Notes under the pieces: model-generated | Told to the model about the DNA's origin: nothing | The model's input: the letters and a program-made list of their open reading frames with translations, nothing else | Databases searched by the model: none | Position numbers and translations under genes: made by a program | NCBI GenBank assembly: GCA_043228905.1 | Contig: JBHGNT010000001.1 | Location: forward strand, 11,780,001-11,844,000 | Reading direction: 5' to 3' | DNA length: 64,000 bases | From: Azolla caroliniana | Lineage: Eukaryota > Polypodiophyta | Shown here: positions 10,801-23,400 of the stretch, in pieces | Numbering within the stretch: position 1 is the first letter of the stretch | Layout: the number at the start of each line of letters is the position of its first letter

Positions 10801-13800
10801 TGATTGAATCATTCTCGAATGTGAATGCACGTATGATACGTATAGTTCATTCTATGGAAGTAAATATCAATCAGAAATTTCCCTTTGAAGAAATTCAATG
10901 GGATATCATTCCACAAATTCTTGAACTGAAACAATTTCTCTCTCTACCAACAAACATGCAGGTACTCTTCTACTAACATGCAGGTACTCTCCTCAAAGTA
11001 GATTAATAGACAAATTAAAAAGGGAAGAAACCTACTTGAAAACATCATCTTCCGTATGCGTGCAGTCAAATACTCCCCGGTGAGTGTGAAGAAATAATGC
11101 TGCATAACGTAAATGAACACAGTTGCAACGGATGCACCAGCGAAAATAAGGGCCACTTTACGAACTTCATACTTCATATGTGGTATATCTGGACTGTAGA
11201 AGGTAATCAACACTTGACTTATAGCCAATGCAAAAAGGGGAGTCTCAACCCCTGCCATGATAGCACCTATTGTTCCCAATAGTGCATATGGCCACTCAGG
11301 AAGATTTAATTTGAGAAGCCTCCAGAATATAGGTGCAGATGCTGGTTTCTTGCTATAGTTATCACCTGGCTCAACTGGTGGATACAAATCTGATTCAAAA
11401 GCAAAAGAATGCATGCTTGACGAATGTGAGCTCAGGGTTTTCGACAATGTAAAAGATGTGTACGAATTCCTTGCTAGCTCCCTGACATGAAAAGCTAATC
11501 ATGTTTAGTCAAATGCTAAAGAGATCGTGAGGGTAATTGCCCATAAATATAAAGATTACAGGCTTACTGGGAGTACTTAGTTGAAGCTGTAGTTCTTGAG
11601 TTTGTCCTGTTCAAAGAAGAATCCTGAAATTTGATCAGACCAAAATATTCCCCAGTTTCACCTTTAGACATGAGCTGATCATGTGTTCCCAACTCCACAA
11701 CTTTGCCAAGTTTGATCACAGCAATTGTATCAGCATTTCGAATGGTTGAGAGACGGTGTGCCACAATAATTGTTGTCCTTCCAACCATAAGTTGATCCAA
11801 TGCTTCTTGTACCAAATGCTCAGAGGCTGCATCTAGTGCACTTGTGGCCTCATCAAGGAGAAGGATGGATGGGTTCTTCAGCATTGCCCTTGCTATTGCA
11901 ATCCGCTGCTTTTGACCTCCAGACAATTGTACCCCTCGTTCACCTACCTGGTGATGCAAGGTGTACGATAAAAAAATATTTTCCATGCATACAGGAACAC
12001 CAAGTTAACTTTCCTGGAATATCATTATACCTGTGTAGCATATCCATTAGGAAGCTGCTCAATAAAAGAATGAGCATTTGCAGCTTTCGCAGCCATGTGC
12101 ACAGCTCTCAAATCTGCACCATCCTTGCCATAAAGTATGTTTTCCATAATACTAGTTGCAAATAGAGCAGGCTCTTGGTTTACTAATCCAATTTGTGTTC
12201 TAAGCCACTTGAGCTGTAAAGTTTTTATATCATGGCCATCGATCAATACCTTTCCTGCAAAGCATCTGAACAATAATAAATTGCACAGACCAGCCATACT
12301 GCTCGGGAAAACATAGCTTTAGATTCTCGGAGATACTCACCAGATATGGGATCATAGAAGCGCTCAATCAGAGAAATCACCGTGCTTTTTCCTGAACCAC
12401 TTCCACCTACTAATGCCATAGATTTTCCGGAAGGAATTTCCAAGTTGAAGTTGTTAAAAATAACCACATCTGGCCTAGAAGGGTAGCTGAAGCATACATT
12501 AGACAGTTCTATGTATCCATCAACTTGAGCCAGGATCTGCCCTTCAAGATGACTGGCATTGATTACAGGTTTAGATTTTATCATTTGAAGAATATTGTAA
12601 CCTGCAGCCTTTCCTTTACCAAATGCAGTTAAGTTGGGTGCTGCCTGACCTAGTGATCTAGATAATCATAGAAGTACTTAATTGCAAGCAATTGATATGA
12701 CTTACAATGTGAAAGAACTGTGAAAAGTTAAAACTTACATGCCACTAATAATCACATTCAAAATTGTTGTGAAAGCCTGGCCACCATTTGTCACCTTATG
12801 AATAACCAAGGTGCTCGCATACCATAGTAGTAAGGCCCATGCACCAAAAAGTACTCCATAGGTACAGCCCATACCAATTCCTTTTGCCATTCCACCTTTC
12901 TTTCCAAGTTTCAAAGAAGTTTGCAATGCTGCACTAAATGTATCAATAGTCTTCTCCTCTCCGACAAACGAGTAGACAGTCCGGATTTGTGATATTGCCT
13001 AAGATCCATAAGAATTCAATTCCAGTTATCAAGTATTATCAAATCAATATGCATCTTTCCACATGTGAAATTACCACCTAATGAAGAAACATCAGTGCCA
13101 AAAAATAAGCATGTGTATATGAGCCGTGGTATCACAGGCAAAAGCATGCTTAGAACCCTTACTACAATAAGCTCTATGCTAGCACAAATGATAAGTCTCT
13201 TGCAAGAATGACTACTCAAAATCTCAAAATGTTAGTAAATACTCAAAACATAGCTTCAAGCCATTCTCTGTATCCTCTTTTTATTCAGTTGTATTTGCAG
13301 CTCTTTGGTTTTTCCTTTAATATGGCAATTTGTAGCTTGTCACTAGGAAAACAAAGCTTCAAACCATTCTTTGCACTCACTCCTTACTCAATTGCATTTG
13401 CTGGCTTTAATTTTTCCTCCATGGTTGCAATTTGTACCTTGTCACTGGAAAACATTCTGAGGAGGCAATATCAATACATGTATTTAAAGTATGGAACAAT
13501 CCCTCACCCATGGAAATGCTTCTATCTATACTTTGGCATTTTCTGGTTTGAATAACAAAAATATTGTGTGGAAAAACGTTAATATTGAACAATTTACAGG
13601 AAGCCTTGCTCACACAATACAAGCTAAAATGCTTCCTGGCATAGAGATGTAGGAAAGTCAGGCAGTGCTTTTTAACTCTAGGAAAAGTGGTATAGATGGT
13701 AAAAACAGCTGCAACTTTCAATTATAAATGGTGAAGCTTTACAGCACAGCACCATGCAACTAAAAGGGTAAGAGATTTAGAATGGGAGATATTTTCCAGT

Positions 13801-16506
13801 GGCTACATGTTCTCCTACAGCATGCTTCAAAACATTAATCGCATTTCTGTTATGCAAGCTGCAGAGTACAGTTTGTTCCCATGCAAGGATTTATGCAAAA
13901 TCACAGATGTAAGAAAATCCATCATATTTCTGTTATGCCAAATCACGGATGTAAAAAACTCCATCGCATTTCTGTCATACAAGCCACAAAGTACAGTTTG
14001 TTCCATGAAAGGATATATGCTAAATCACAGATATAAGAATATCCACATCTCATGTGATTGAATGCAGACAATCTTGACATTTACAGATAAAGATGGCATT
14101 TCCATTTTTCTATTATGTGTGGCACGAAAGTTATTATCGTTCCAAAATACTTCAATCAAGCCAGTCTCCACACTTGAGATGAGATAGATCATAGCCAAGA
14201 AGGAGCCTCATATCAAATCGTGAGCTTTGATGAGGAATCATGATGAGACAATGTGTTGATCACAACGGCCATCAACAAACTGAATCTATATTTGCAACGA
14301 GACTCGGAACTTGTGTTTCATGGTTCCTAGTGCCAGATATCATTTCCGAGTTTCATTTCAAAGAACATAAATGATTTCAGTGAGTAGGCCCTCCAGGCAC
14401 CACAGCTTTGCTGTATGGTTAGCTTACTAAAAAGATTAAGATAATAAAGACATGATACTTGTTTGGAAAAGAAGCTTGTAGAAAGATTGAGATATCAAGG
14501 TATTACCAGTACACAAGAAGGATTCAACTTTCTAAGAAAAGAATTTGAAAGAGTATCTGGGTAAGAAATTAGCTGCAAAAAAGAGAAAAAGTATTTACCT
14601 CCAACGCGACACCTCCTGCTTCTGCATATGCCTTTTGGCTTTTCCCGGTGAGTCCTACTGTGACTGCAGCATATGTTCCTCCAGCCAACGCCATAAGAGG
14701 AACAACAGCAACAGTGACAAGTGTAAGTTGCCATACAGACGAGAATCCCACAGCAAACCCAGAGATGAATCTGGCCATATAGTGTAGGTAATGGCCCATC
14801 TATAAACAAATAAATCAGCATTTCTTTTCATCACATGATCTTATATCACAACAAAGATACATTAAATATTATGTCACAACTTTTTCCTGGATCACATAGT
14901 TTACCACAATGAAGATGCATCCAGTATTGTGTCACAAATGTTTCCTGCGAAGTGTTTTTTATCACAGGGACTATTAAATTTCTTTCACAGGCAACATGGC
15001 TAACACACACCTTTTCACTGATGGCATCCTGCACAAGAGCAGTATCACTTGAAATCCTATTCACTATCTCGCCAGTGCTAATATCTATGTCAAAAAACCC
15101 CACGTCTTGATTGAGCATTGCTTGTAGATATAATGTTCGCATGCGTCCAGATTGCCTTTCCCCAGACTGCATCCAGCATGAGACCTCTGCACAAAATTAA
15201 GGATAATTTCTGTATTCTCGCAAATTTAAGCTATTACACATCAGGTATTAAACAACCCCATCCACTGGACTCCAGAATATATCATTTATGAGGGAAAAAA
15301 AATTCAATAGCCTAAAAATGTAAAGGATAAAGAAGTAATGGTTTCCGAAAAAGGCTCATGAAGAAGTAATGGTTCCAGAATCATATTATTAATGAGGGAA
15401 AAGAAAATACCAGAGCCTGAAAATGTAAAGCATTTCCAACCACTATAATCCGATTATCAATAAAAAAGTAAATGAAAAACTATACCTAGCCATCCCGATA
15501 CCATGACTGCAATTCCCAAGTAAAGGAAGTAGAGAGCATACTGCATAGAAGAAATATAAACATTTGAGCCAACATTACAAGCATAAATTTTGTACATCTT
15601 CTCTCTTAGTTGGGAGATGCAAATGTGAAACTGGAAACCACATGCATATATCAGATATAAAGTCTTGTAGTTTAAAGGTATGCATGAACAGTTCAAGATT
15701 TCTTCAATAAGCACCTCAGGGATTCCATGGTGACTTATTTAGATAATGAAATCAAGTCTTGAGGGTTATAAGCATGTATAAAGGGCTACACTAAGCTTTT
15801 TGGTTCAAGAAATCTCTACTGCAGACATCATCAATTAGATGGCAAGATAGAAATAATTGATTGAACCTAATTAAACCAGTCAATAAGTTATTCTATTAAG
15901 ATGGCAATGGACGCATCATAGCTCAGCTACTTGAGTGTAGGAGTTGGTGATCATTTATCCCATCAAAAAAACAGCCAGATAATATGATAAGCTGTGCGCA
16001 AAGGATCCTAGTAATGAATGCAACTAGGTCTGCAAAGCCAGGAAGGAGGTAGCAAAGAAGTAAAAAACATGAGAAAATGACCATGCCTTCGCAACTTCCT
16101 TCGCCATGACATGAGGTTCTGAAGCATGCGATCCAAATGCATTGATGAGCTTTCCAAAGAAGATGAAGAATATAGGGATGGATGCACCATGGACACATGC
16201 ACCTATTGTTCCCAAAATCATGAGCACATAATCCACACCATCTGCAAATGAGAAAAGCTGATAGAGAGGAACACTTGGATTGGATTTTGAATCGCTTTCT
16301 TGCTCTGATTTAATGCTATTAATGGGGAGTACACTTTCTTCATGGTCAATGTCTTCATCTCTGGTCAGCCTACTGTTATTAACCACTATGTTTTCTTCTA
16401 TCCCAAGGGTCTCATCATTGTAAATATAATCTTTTTTGCTTGCCCTTAGACTAGTATGTGATAGAAGAGAACCAGAATCCAGGGAAACTTCTTCGGTGTT
16501 GATCAT
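7814..16506 (-). CDS. ABCB2: ABCB2-type full-size ABC transporter (P-glycoprotein family), eleven coding exons
   Basis: This encodes an ATP-driven membrane pump of the plant ABCB (MDR/PGP) family; no substrate can be read from sequence. Exons in transcription order are 16506-16087, 15540-15486, 15186-15011, 14799-14599, 12998-12739, 12657-12341, 12254-12031, 11947-11568, 11481-11036, 9359-9118 and 9031-7814. Phases close to 3939 bp, giving 1312 aa, the usual full-transporter size. The order is TMD1-NBD1-linker-TMD2-NBD2. NBD1 has Walker [10 protein letters not shown] (about residue 445), signature LSGGQKQR and Walker [13 protein letters not shown] (about 550-585). NBD2 has [17 protein letters not shown] and [12 protein letters not shown] (about 1105-1235). 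The first membrane segment ([20 protein letters not shown]) resembles Arabidopsis ABCB2/ABCB10 more than ABCB19 or ABCB13/14. An acidic N-terminal extension of about 90 aa precedes it. The start at 16506 is the first ATG in frame; the open frame continues upstream without one. Intron 1 appears to use a GC donor. No stop or frameshift was found, so the gene looks intact. Confidence 0.93.
10112..10490 (+). mobile_element. Three tandem SINE-like repeats in ABCB intron 9
   Basis: Three head-to-tail copies start near 10117, 10280 and 10435; the third is truncated. Each begins with an A-box-like TAGCTCAACCTAGTGGTAAG. In the first two copies a B-box-like GGGTTCAATTCCC follows about 50 bp later, which is the split Pol III promoter layout of tRNA-derived SINEs. 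Copies end in GTTAGTGTCAT plus a T-rich run. The repeats are about 150-160 bp and lie inside the 1.7-kb intron between exons 9 and 10. Confidence 0.6.
13245..14060. repeat. Locally duplicated sequence in ABCB intron 4
   Basis: Two short tandem arrays are visible. At about 13245-13450 a unit of about 100 bp occurs twice (shared AGCTTCAAGCCATTCT / AGCTTCAAACCATTCT and TTGTCACT). At about 13840-14050 a second motif recurs (GCATTTCTGT, AAATCACAGAT, AGTACAGTTTGTTCC). The intron shows no coding content. Confidence 0.6.
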
Positions 16507-16790
16507 GGCCACAGGTATACAAACAGAAGGCAATGGAGCCCAGACGTCTTTTTGACAATCTGCGCTGATAATGCCAGAAACCACAATGCAATGAGTGTGC
16601 AATCAGCCACACAAGGAGTCCTTTGGTATATACACTTTTAATGCCCACAGGTATGCAACCAAATGGCTGTGGAACTCAAAATTCCTTTACAATCTGTGGT
16701 TACAACACTCAAAAAACCACAATATGTGACGTAGTCAATCAGCCATGTGAGCGAGGAAGCATATGATTTATAAGGAGATGTGGGAAAAAA
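16500..16790. repeat. Tandem duplication around the ABCB start codon and leader
   Basis: Two copies of about 145 bp share CCACAGGTAT, CAATCTG, ACCACAAT and CAATCAGCCA. The proximal copy includes the ATG context of the transporter. It gives an open frame upstream of the ATG but no alternative ATG. Confidence 0.55.
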
Positions 16791-17039
16791 TGAGCCCATG
16801 CAAGGAAGGAAGCATAGCACTGGTTTATATACTGATAATGGCCACACAGATATGGCTAATGTGGTCAGAGTTTTCTTCCTACACTGTTGAAGGTGATGAA
16901 GTAACACAACATATGGAGATATGGTCAATAGAGCCATTAGAGGAATCATGTGGTTTTTATATGCAAGTAACGAAAACCATGGATTTTGACCAAGAACAGA
17001 AAAGTCAGAATCCGTTTCTTGCTCGACGATGAGCAAGCA

Positions 17040-17830
17040 TCTATCTGGCAAGGACGATGGTGACGGTTAGGTGGTGAAGGAGATTAATTAATTGATCTAC
17101 GTTCTCTCCCCGTTATCTTACTATACACTCTCTCTCCCTCTCTCTAAATGAGAGAAGCTTAAAAGAAAATCCTCTGCATTGTTTATTTTTGTGTGTTCCC
17201 ATGCTTTGCTGCGGCAAAGAAAGTGTGACGAGGAATCCGGTTCTTCTCTTTCCTCTCACCCCCTCTTTCTGTCTCTCTGTGAATTTTTATTTCTTTCCAT
17301 AAAAGATAAACCTTTTCTCTCTCCATCTTTTTTCTTTGTGGTTAAAAAACATCTCCATTTCAGTGTGAGAAGACGTAAGTACCTGTATGTCTCCTCTTCT
17401 TTTTTATCTCTAAGCGTGAACAATATTTTCTTCTCTCTCTCTCTCTCTCTCAAACAACAACAGCAACAGCAAATGCACGGAAATCGTGTGCGCGCACACA
17501 CTTTTCTTTTCTTTTCTTTTCATTCACAAAAAAGAAAAGAAAAGAAAAGAAATACGGGTGGAGATCGATCGGTCGGAGAGAGATACAAACAAAAACACTC
17601 ACAGTCTGGAGCTTCTCTCCTCTTTCGTCTTCTCTCTTCTTCTTCTTCTTCTCTCTTCTTCTTCTTCCATCGCCGTCTGTGGAATGATACTGACTTCCTC
17701 GCGGTTTGTGGCAGTCTCCCTCGCCATTTTCCGCCCGTCTTCGTGCTGCTGCCAAACCCTGCAGAAGCTGCTGCTGTCATACAGAATTTCTGATTGTTTG
17801 ACAGGAGGAGCTAGCTATAGCTATTAATTA
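17040..17830 (-). promoter_or_regulatory. Pyrimidine-rich region upstream of the ABCB gene (probable promoter/leader)
   Basis: Dense CT and TCT tracts, including a pure (CT)n near 17432-17451, lie 0.5-1.3 kb upstream of the ATG. Such tracts are common near plant transcription starts. No TATA box could be tied to a start, and the long open frames here are low-complexity artefacts. Confidence 0.35.
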
Positions 17831-20236
17831 TTAGCCTATTAGCTATCTCGTACAATAATTACGAAGAAAAAAAGCATGATACATTCATTCATTCATTCAT
17901 TCATGTGTTATTTTGTCCCCCCAAGCCCAAGAAGATATATATGAATATACATATAATTGTCATATGAATTGAGTTGGGTGGATCGATCGATCTATCGTTC
18001 GTCCGTCCATCCGTCCGTCCCTTTATTCACATACATATATAACTCACTCTCTCACCCTCTCGTTCTTCTTTGGTTTTTTGCTGGTTCTGGGCCCCCCGCT
18101 TCACGTTCATCGTACGTTGATCCTCCATATTTGGCTACCGCCACTTAATGTCGTGGTGTCGCCTCGAACCCTCACTCTCGTACCATCTTCATTACACCCT
18201 ACATTCTTCCTTAGTGTCACGGTTACTATGCCGTGACACTTAGCCCTTCGTCTGTAGCCTGCATTTGGGGGTTCACTCCCGATTTCTTTTCATTGGTTTT
18301 TTTTTTTTGGTGCCATCATGGATGGAACCCATAACTTCCACGCACCCGTGTGCCTCGTCCATGTCTTACAATTTTTTATCCCCAACGATCACCAACCTTA
18401 ATCTCCATCCCTTACCTACCTCGTCATTTTACATATGACGCTAATTATAGATCTCCCCCCTCCTCAAACTTTTGCCTTCGTATGATTATGGAGAGTCGTG
18501 AGACCGACCATTTGGATGATGTGGCAAGATTGATTGACATTGAGAGAGACGTGCATGTGTCTTGCCTTATCTTTGATCTAAATCTAGCAACTTTAACATG
18601 ACTAATATATATAACACTCCAAGAAATGAAAGCACCGTTGAAGCTTATGGTTATTAGTATCCTTGATTGTTTTCGTGCGTATGTGAATATTCTAATTGAT
18701 CAACCATGAGATGCTTGTTACCCTATGTTCAATGTACACACAATGTCTGTAGCATGGTTAAGTTTAACTGAATTGCAATCAAGTATTGTTGTTTCTCTTA
18801 TTGGCGTGATTCTTAAGTTGCTAACTTTGTGAGCAATGATTTAATCATTATACTTCCCCATGCACATAGTGATCGCTATGATTCTCGTGCTTTGAGTTTG
18901 AAAATACTCAATACTTCGTGTTGGGCTTAGTATTTGACTTTCAATTCATTTTACATCCATGTGGTTCACATACATAATTTTGTTTGAACCATGTAGCTAT
19001 TAATGAAAACAACCAATGTTTATAACTAAGGATTGTGTGTTAATACATTACTACATATGGATGCAGTAGATGTTGTTAAATTTTATGTAAGCTATTAATG
19101 ATAAACTTTGTACTTTTTAACAACAACCCAACATTATAAATATTCTTCATTGACTATTGCTTTATGTCTTCGGGCTATTGAATGTGTAATTTGAAACTGT
19201 TTTTTTATAAGCCAAATTGTTGATGGTCTCATCTACAAACACGGAAATTTCATTGACTAATAAACCAATGTCAATACCACAGCATGTGACTTTCAATAGA
19301 TAACGTTGTCTTGTAAAAGACAATCTCCATCACCCTAAACAATGATCATGACATATTTAAGTAGCGAGTGGGTCAAATTGTTAGGGGGGTTGTTTGGGAA
19401 GATTATTGAAACCTTATTGATGTCCTTCAAATTTACTCATACCTAACATTATTGTCTACCTATGTGTTCGTTAGAAATTTGATTTACTTTTTTGATCAAC
19501 TCATGAGTTATATTCCATAATATTTTATGCGTTACATTGTTAGATGGGTTGTAACGGGTTCCTATATCAATGTTTCTTATGTGATATACAAAGACAACGT
19601 ATCCTCTTCATAGCAACTTTAATGTAGCCACTCTTTTAACATGTAAGCAAGCTCAGCTTATGAGATGTGTTCTCTTACCAACCCATGATAAAAATGAAGG
19701 TAATATATGATGACATGATGGAAAATGATCATTAACATCCATGAAGTTATGGCGGTATAAAAATGGAAGGCATCTTACCATGTGTTGAACCTTTTGTGAA
19801 GGGTGTAGACACTCCACAAGTGCCAATAAATTCACAAGGTAATAAACACGTGTAAATATTGGTAGCGTTTAGTCTTAAATCATGCCTACATCATGTGTTT
19901 GTCAAATTAGGTAACAATTTTATTGTCATTTATGTATATTATCCTCGTAAAGATCATGTATTTATCATGATAGTGCTTATGTGTTTTTTCATAATTATAT
20001 ACAAATGGTGCACATGTCCATATTTTTATTACTTTTTAGAGGTTTTTATTTTCTTCTTCAAGAAGAGTGTCAATTAAAAAGGAATTCCGTTGCAATGCAC
20101 GAAATGAAGACTAATTGTAGGTTTTTATTTATTTGTTTTACATTGTAAATCAACAGGAATGATTTAACCCATTTTCTTTGTTCACTAAGATTTAAAATTG
20201 TATTTTGAAATAGAGAGCAAGTTTCATGTTAGGAGG
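17831..20236. other. AT-rich intergenic DNA, no gene seen
   Basis: Only simple repeats stand out: (ATTC)n near 17882-17903 and (CGTC)-rich words near 18000-18020. No conserved ORF, RNA gene or transposon end was recognised. Confidence 0.6.
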
Positions 20237-20278
20237 AACATTTGTTGACACTTTTTTTTTTTTTTTTTTTTTTTTTTT
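20237..20278. repeat. Left target duplication and poly(A) tail of the LINE
   Basis: The 17-bp duplication (20237-20253) overlaps the start of a 27-bp T run ending at 20278. The T run is the poly(A) tail of the minus-strand element. Confidence 0.9.
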
Positions 20279-20452
20279 CAAAGTAAAGCTACTTTCCCAT
20301 TAGTTAGGAAGGATTATTACATAGAGTCTATAAGGAAATTTATACACACATCGGGGAGACTTCCTCCGATCAAGCCAAAGAAGATGAGCCACTTACATTG
20401 CCTTGCGGCCTAACTTAATGTAAGAAGCTACCTATATCCAAGGCAATGCCCT

Positions 20453-23400
20453 TCAATGTGGCCTCGTACGAGTCGGCTCTTGGGGCCTACACCGAAAAGA
20501 GGGTGGCAGGTGAATAGGAAACAACCAGCGTGGGGGCTGGTAGTTCCACCTCGGGCCACTCCCGCCTTGCATCACCATAGGTGTGTTCCGCCATTTCTGC
20601 CAAAAGCGCAAACGGGCAGTGGTCACGTCGTTGGAGTGGCTGCAGATCTCTTCTAGTTGCCCTCGTAGGCAGCTGATAAGCGCGAACCATATGTCCATGA
20701 TCACTTCCTCCGGGGGGCGTACCGTACCTTGGAAGACCTTGAGGCAACGCGCTTTCCATATATACCACAAGGTGAAACCTGCGATCAGCAACCAGATTTC
20801 CGGAAACCTAGGGGATGCGGGCTGCAAGCCTCTTTCAAAACGGATCTTGACGATTTTGCCTCTCGTGCATACATAGCACCAACTATCCGCATTGACGGCG
20901 TCCGTCCACCCTTCGACCGAGTGATCAATCCATGCCGCAGCGCTCCACGAGGCTGTTCCTTCAACGTCACATGCCACAAGGAGGCGAGTCACTCTATCCC
21001 ATACCTTTTGAGCTTGAGGGCAATCCCACAAACAATGTCTCAGAGACTCATTAGGTAGAGAGCACAGTGGGCAGCCTAACGGGCCGCCCCGTTTATCTAA
21101 CCATTCGCCAACGGGCACCACATTATGACCGATCTGCCACCAAAAGAGCTTGATCTTTTCAGGCATGTGGAGACGCCAAAGACCCTTCCAAAAGGCAATG
21201 AGCGCCTCATCGGGGATGCCCAATGTTCGCCAGCCGTTGCGAAGGGGGTCGCCTCGCTGCAGTTGCAAAGTCCGCCCCAATTTAGTGGTGTAATCGAAGA
21301 AGTGGTGGAGTCTATCGTCATGTTTCCATCTGAAATCCCCGGGGTCCCAATCCAGATCGACAAGGGGACGACAACCGTATACCCTTAACCTCCAATGGGG
21401 TTCCACCGTAGCAACATCCGGGTCTGTCTTCCAGATGTTATCAATCTGTGCCACCACTCGGATTGGGTGCCAAGAGCCGCTGCTCTGGCTGTCCCCAAAA
21501 ACTGTATCACTCCCCGATCCGCTCATGCCCTTTAGCGCCTTGACCATTCCAGCCTCGTCAAAGAGACCGAACCATGCATGTTCTCTCGCCACCCCCATCG
21601 GAACCCTGTCAACTGCCTCAGCTATCAGTCTCCGCATTTTCGTAGCTCCCTTGAGGGGGGGGAAAAGGACCTCTTGGGCTCTTCCTGAATCAGCCATGCG
21701 TCTCCAATCGTCTATAGATAGGAGGCCTGTTTGTGCCAACTTTCCCCATGCTAGGCCCTTAAGTTGCCCTAGCATCGCGTTGTCATTCGTTCGCACATGA
21801 GGATTCCAGAATAGTGGCTGTCTAGTCCATTCGGTCACTGTTTCCGGGGTGTGCTTGACCAAATGTTGTCGTATATGGCACCATGCCCGCAAGATGGAGT
21901 TCGTGACCCTATCCTCCGGATGGCAAGCCAGCCTGGGTGGGACTCCACCCGTGCAGCACCAATTCAAGGAGTCGGGCCAAGGCCTACCATACTTGGGAGT
22001 CCCTACTTGCAGCCTGTTGCGAAGAAGTACCTTCCAGCACCCCTTACCTGGCAGGAGGCAGCGAACCACCATTTTAGCCAGCAATGCACGACTCTGCATT
22101 AAGGGGTCTATGAGGCCAAGCCCCCCTTTGGCCCGCGGTTGCGTTAACCACCACCATGAGACTCTGGCGGCAGCCCGTGGGTTGTCCTTACCTGACCATA
22201 TAAACCCCCTAATGGCAGCCTTAATCGCGTGCAAACCTGCAGGGTCCATAATCCAGCATGAGACTGAGTGCCACATGGTAGCGAGCAGCACTTGGTTCGC
22301 CACAAGGACCCTACCAGCGAAGGACAATTTTGATCTACTCCACTGGTTCAGCTTCTTACTTATTTTGGCTTGTACGTGGGCCAATTGAGCTCCCTTGGGG
22401 ATTGACCTCCCCATCGTAAATCCAAGGTACTTGAAAGTCGTCCCACTAGGGACCCACGTAAAATCGGCATGGGGTTGCCATCTTGGTGTCTCCTGTTCGC
22501 TGAACCATAGACCTTGGGTTTTATTCCAATTGATCTTGGCACCAGCCGCTTGACAAAAGTCCTCAACAAGATGTTCAGCCCGCTGTAAATTCTCCTCATC
22601 ACCTTGCAAGAAAAGAACCGTATCGTCGGCATATTCAGATAACAGCAAATCTTCAGTCGCATTGGGGATGGGCAATCCCCGCAACCCGCTAGTTGGTGCT
22701 TGTAAGTAGGCGGAGAAAGCCTCGGTTATAAAGAGATAGAGATATGGGGCTAGGGGACAACCTTGCCTCACTGAGCGTTGTAGTTGGAAGGCGGGTCCCC
22801 TAGATCCAGCCATCAGCACGCTACTCGTAGCTGTCCGATAGAGTGCAGAAGTGCAATTCCTCCATTTTTGAGGTAGGCCCAAAGCTCTCATCACATTTTC
22901 CAAGAAGGGCCATAACACTCTATCGTAGGCCTTCTCAAAGTCTAGCATCAGAATAGCCGAGCTCGATACGGAGCACCCGGCCAATGCCATAGCTTCCCAA
23001 AGAAGCAACACATTATCAAAGATACACCTGTTCTTGACAAACCCAGTTTGATTGTCGTGTATGATGTCCGGTAAGAAGCTTGCTAATCGTTGAGCAAGGA
23101 CTTTAGCGAGTATCTTGTATGCCGTGTTAAGGATCGTGATTGGACGCCATTGGCGCAACTCTAGGCTTCGCTCTTGGGATTTGGGGATGAGATATATCAT
23201 CCCCTCAGCCAGACCATTCGGCATCTTTCCTGAGGACCAAATCTCTTGGAACCCGGCTTCCAAGGACGGGATAACACATTCCCAATGAATCTCGAAGAAA
23301 TCCCGTGAGAGACCATCGGGACCGGGGCATGCACCCCTTCGCAATCCCCTAAGTGCCTCCGAGAGCTCTAAACGAGAGATGGGACTATCGAGCACAACTT

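Noticed and set aside
16506-16602. Upstream start for the ABCB protein at 16602
   Set aside because: The first codon there is TTG; the first ATG in frame is at 16506.
17179-17827. Overlapping long ORFs upstream of the ABCB gene
   Set aside because: They are composed of CT and GAA tracts with no conserved domain; they are artefacts of simple repeats.
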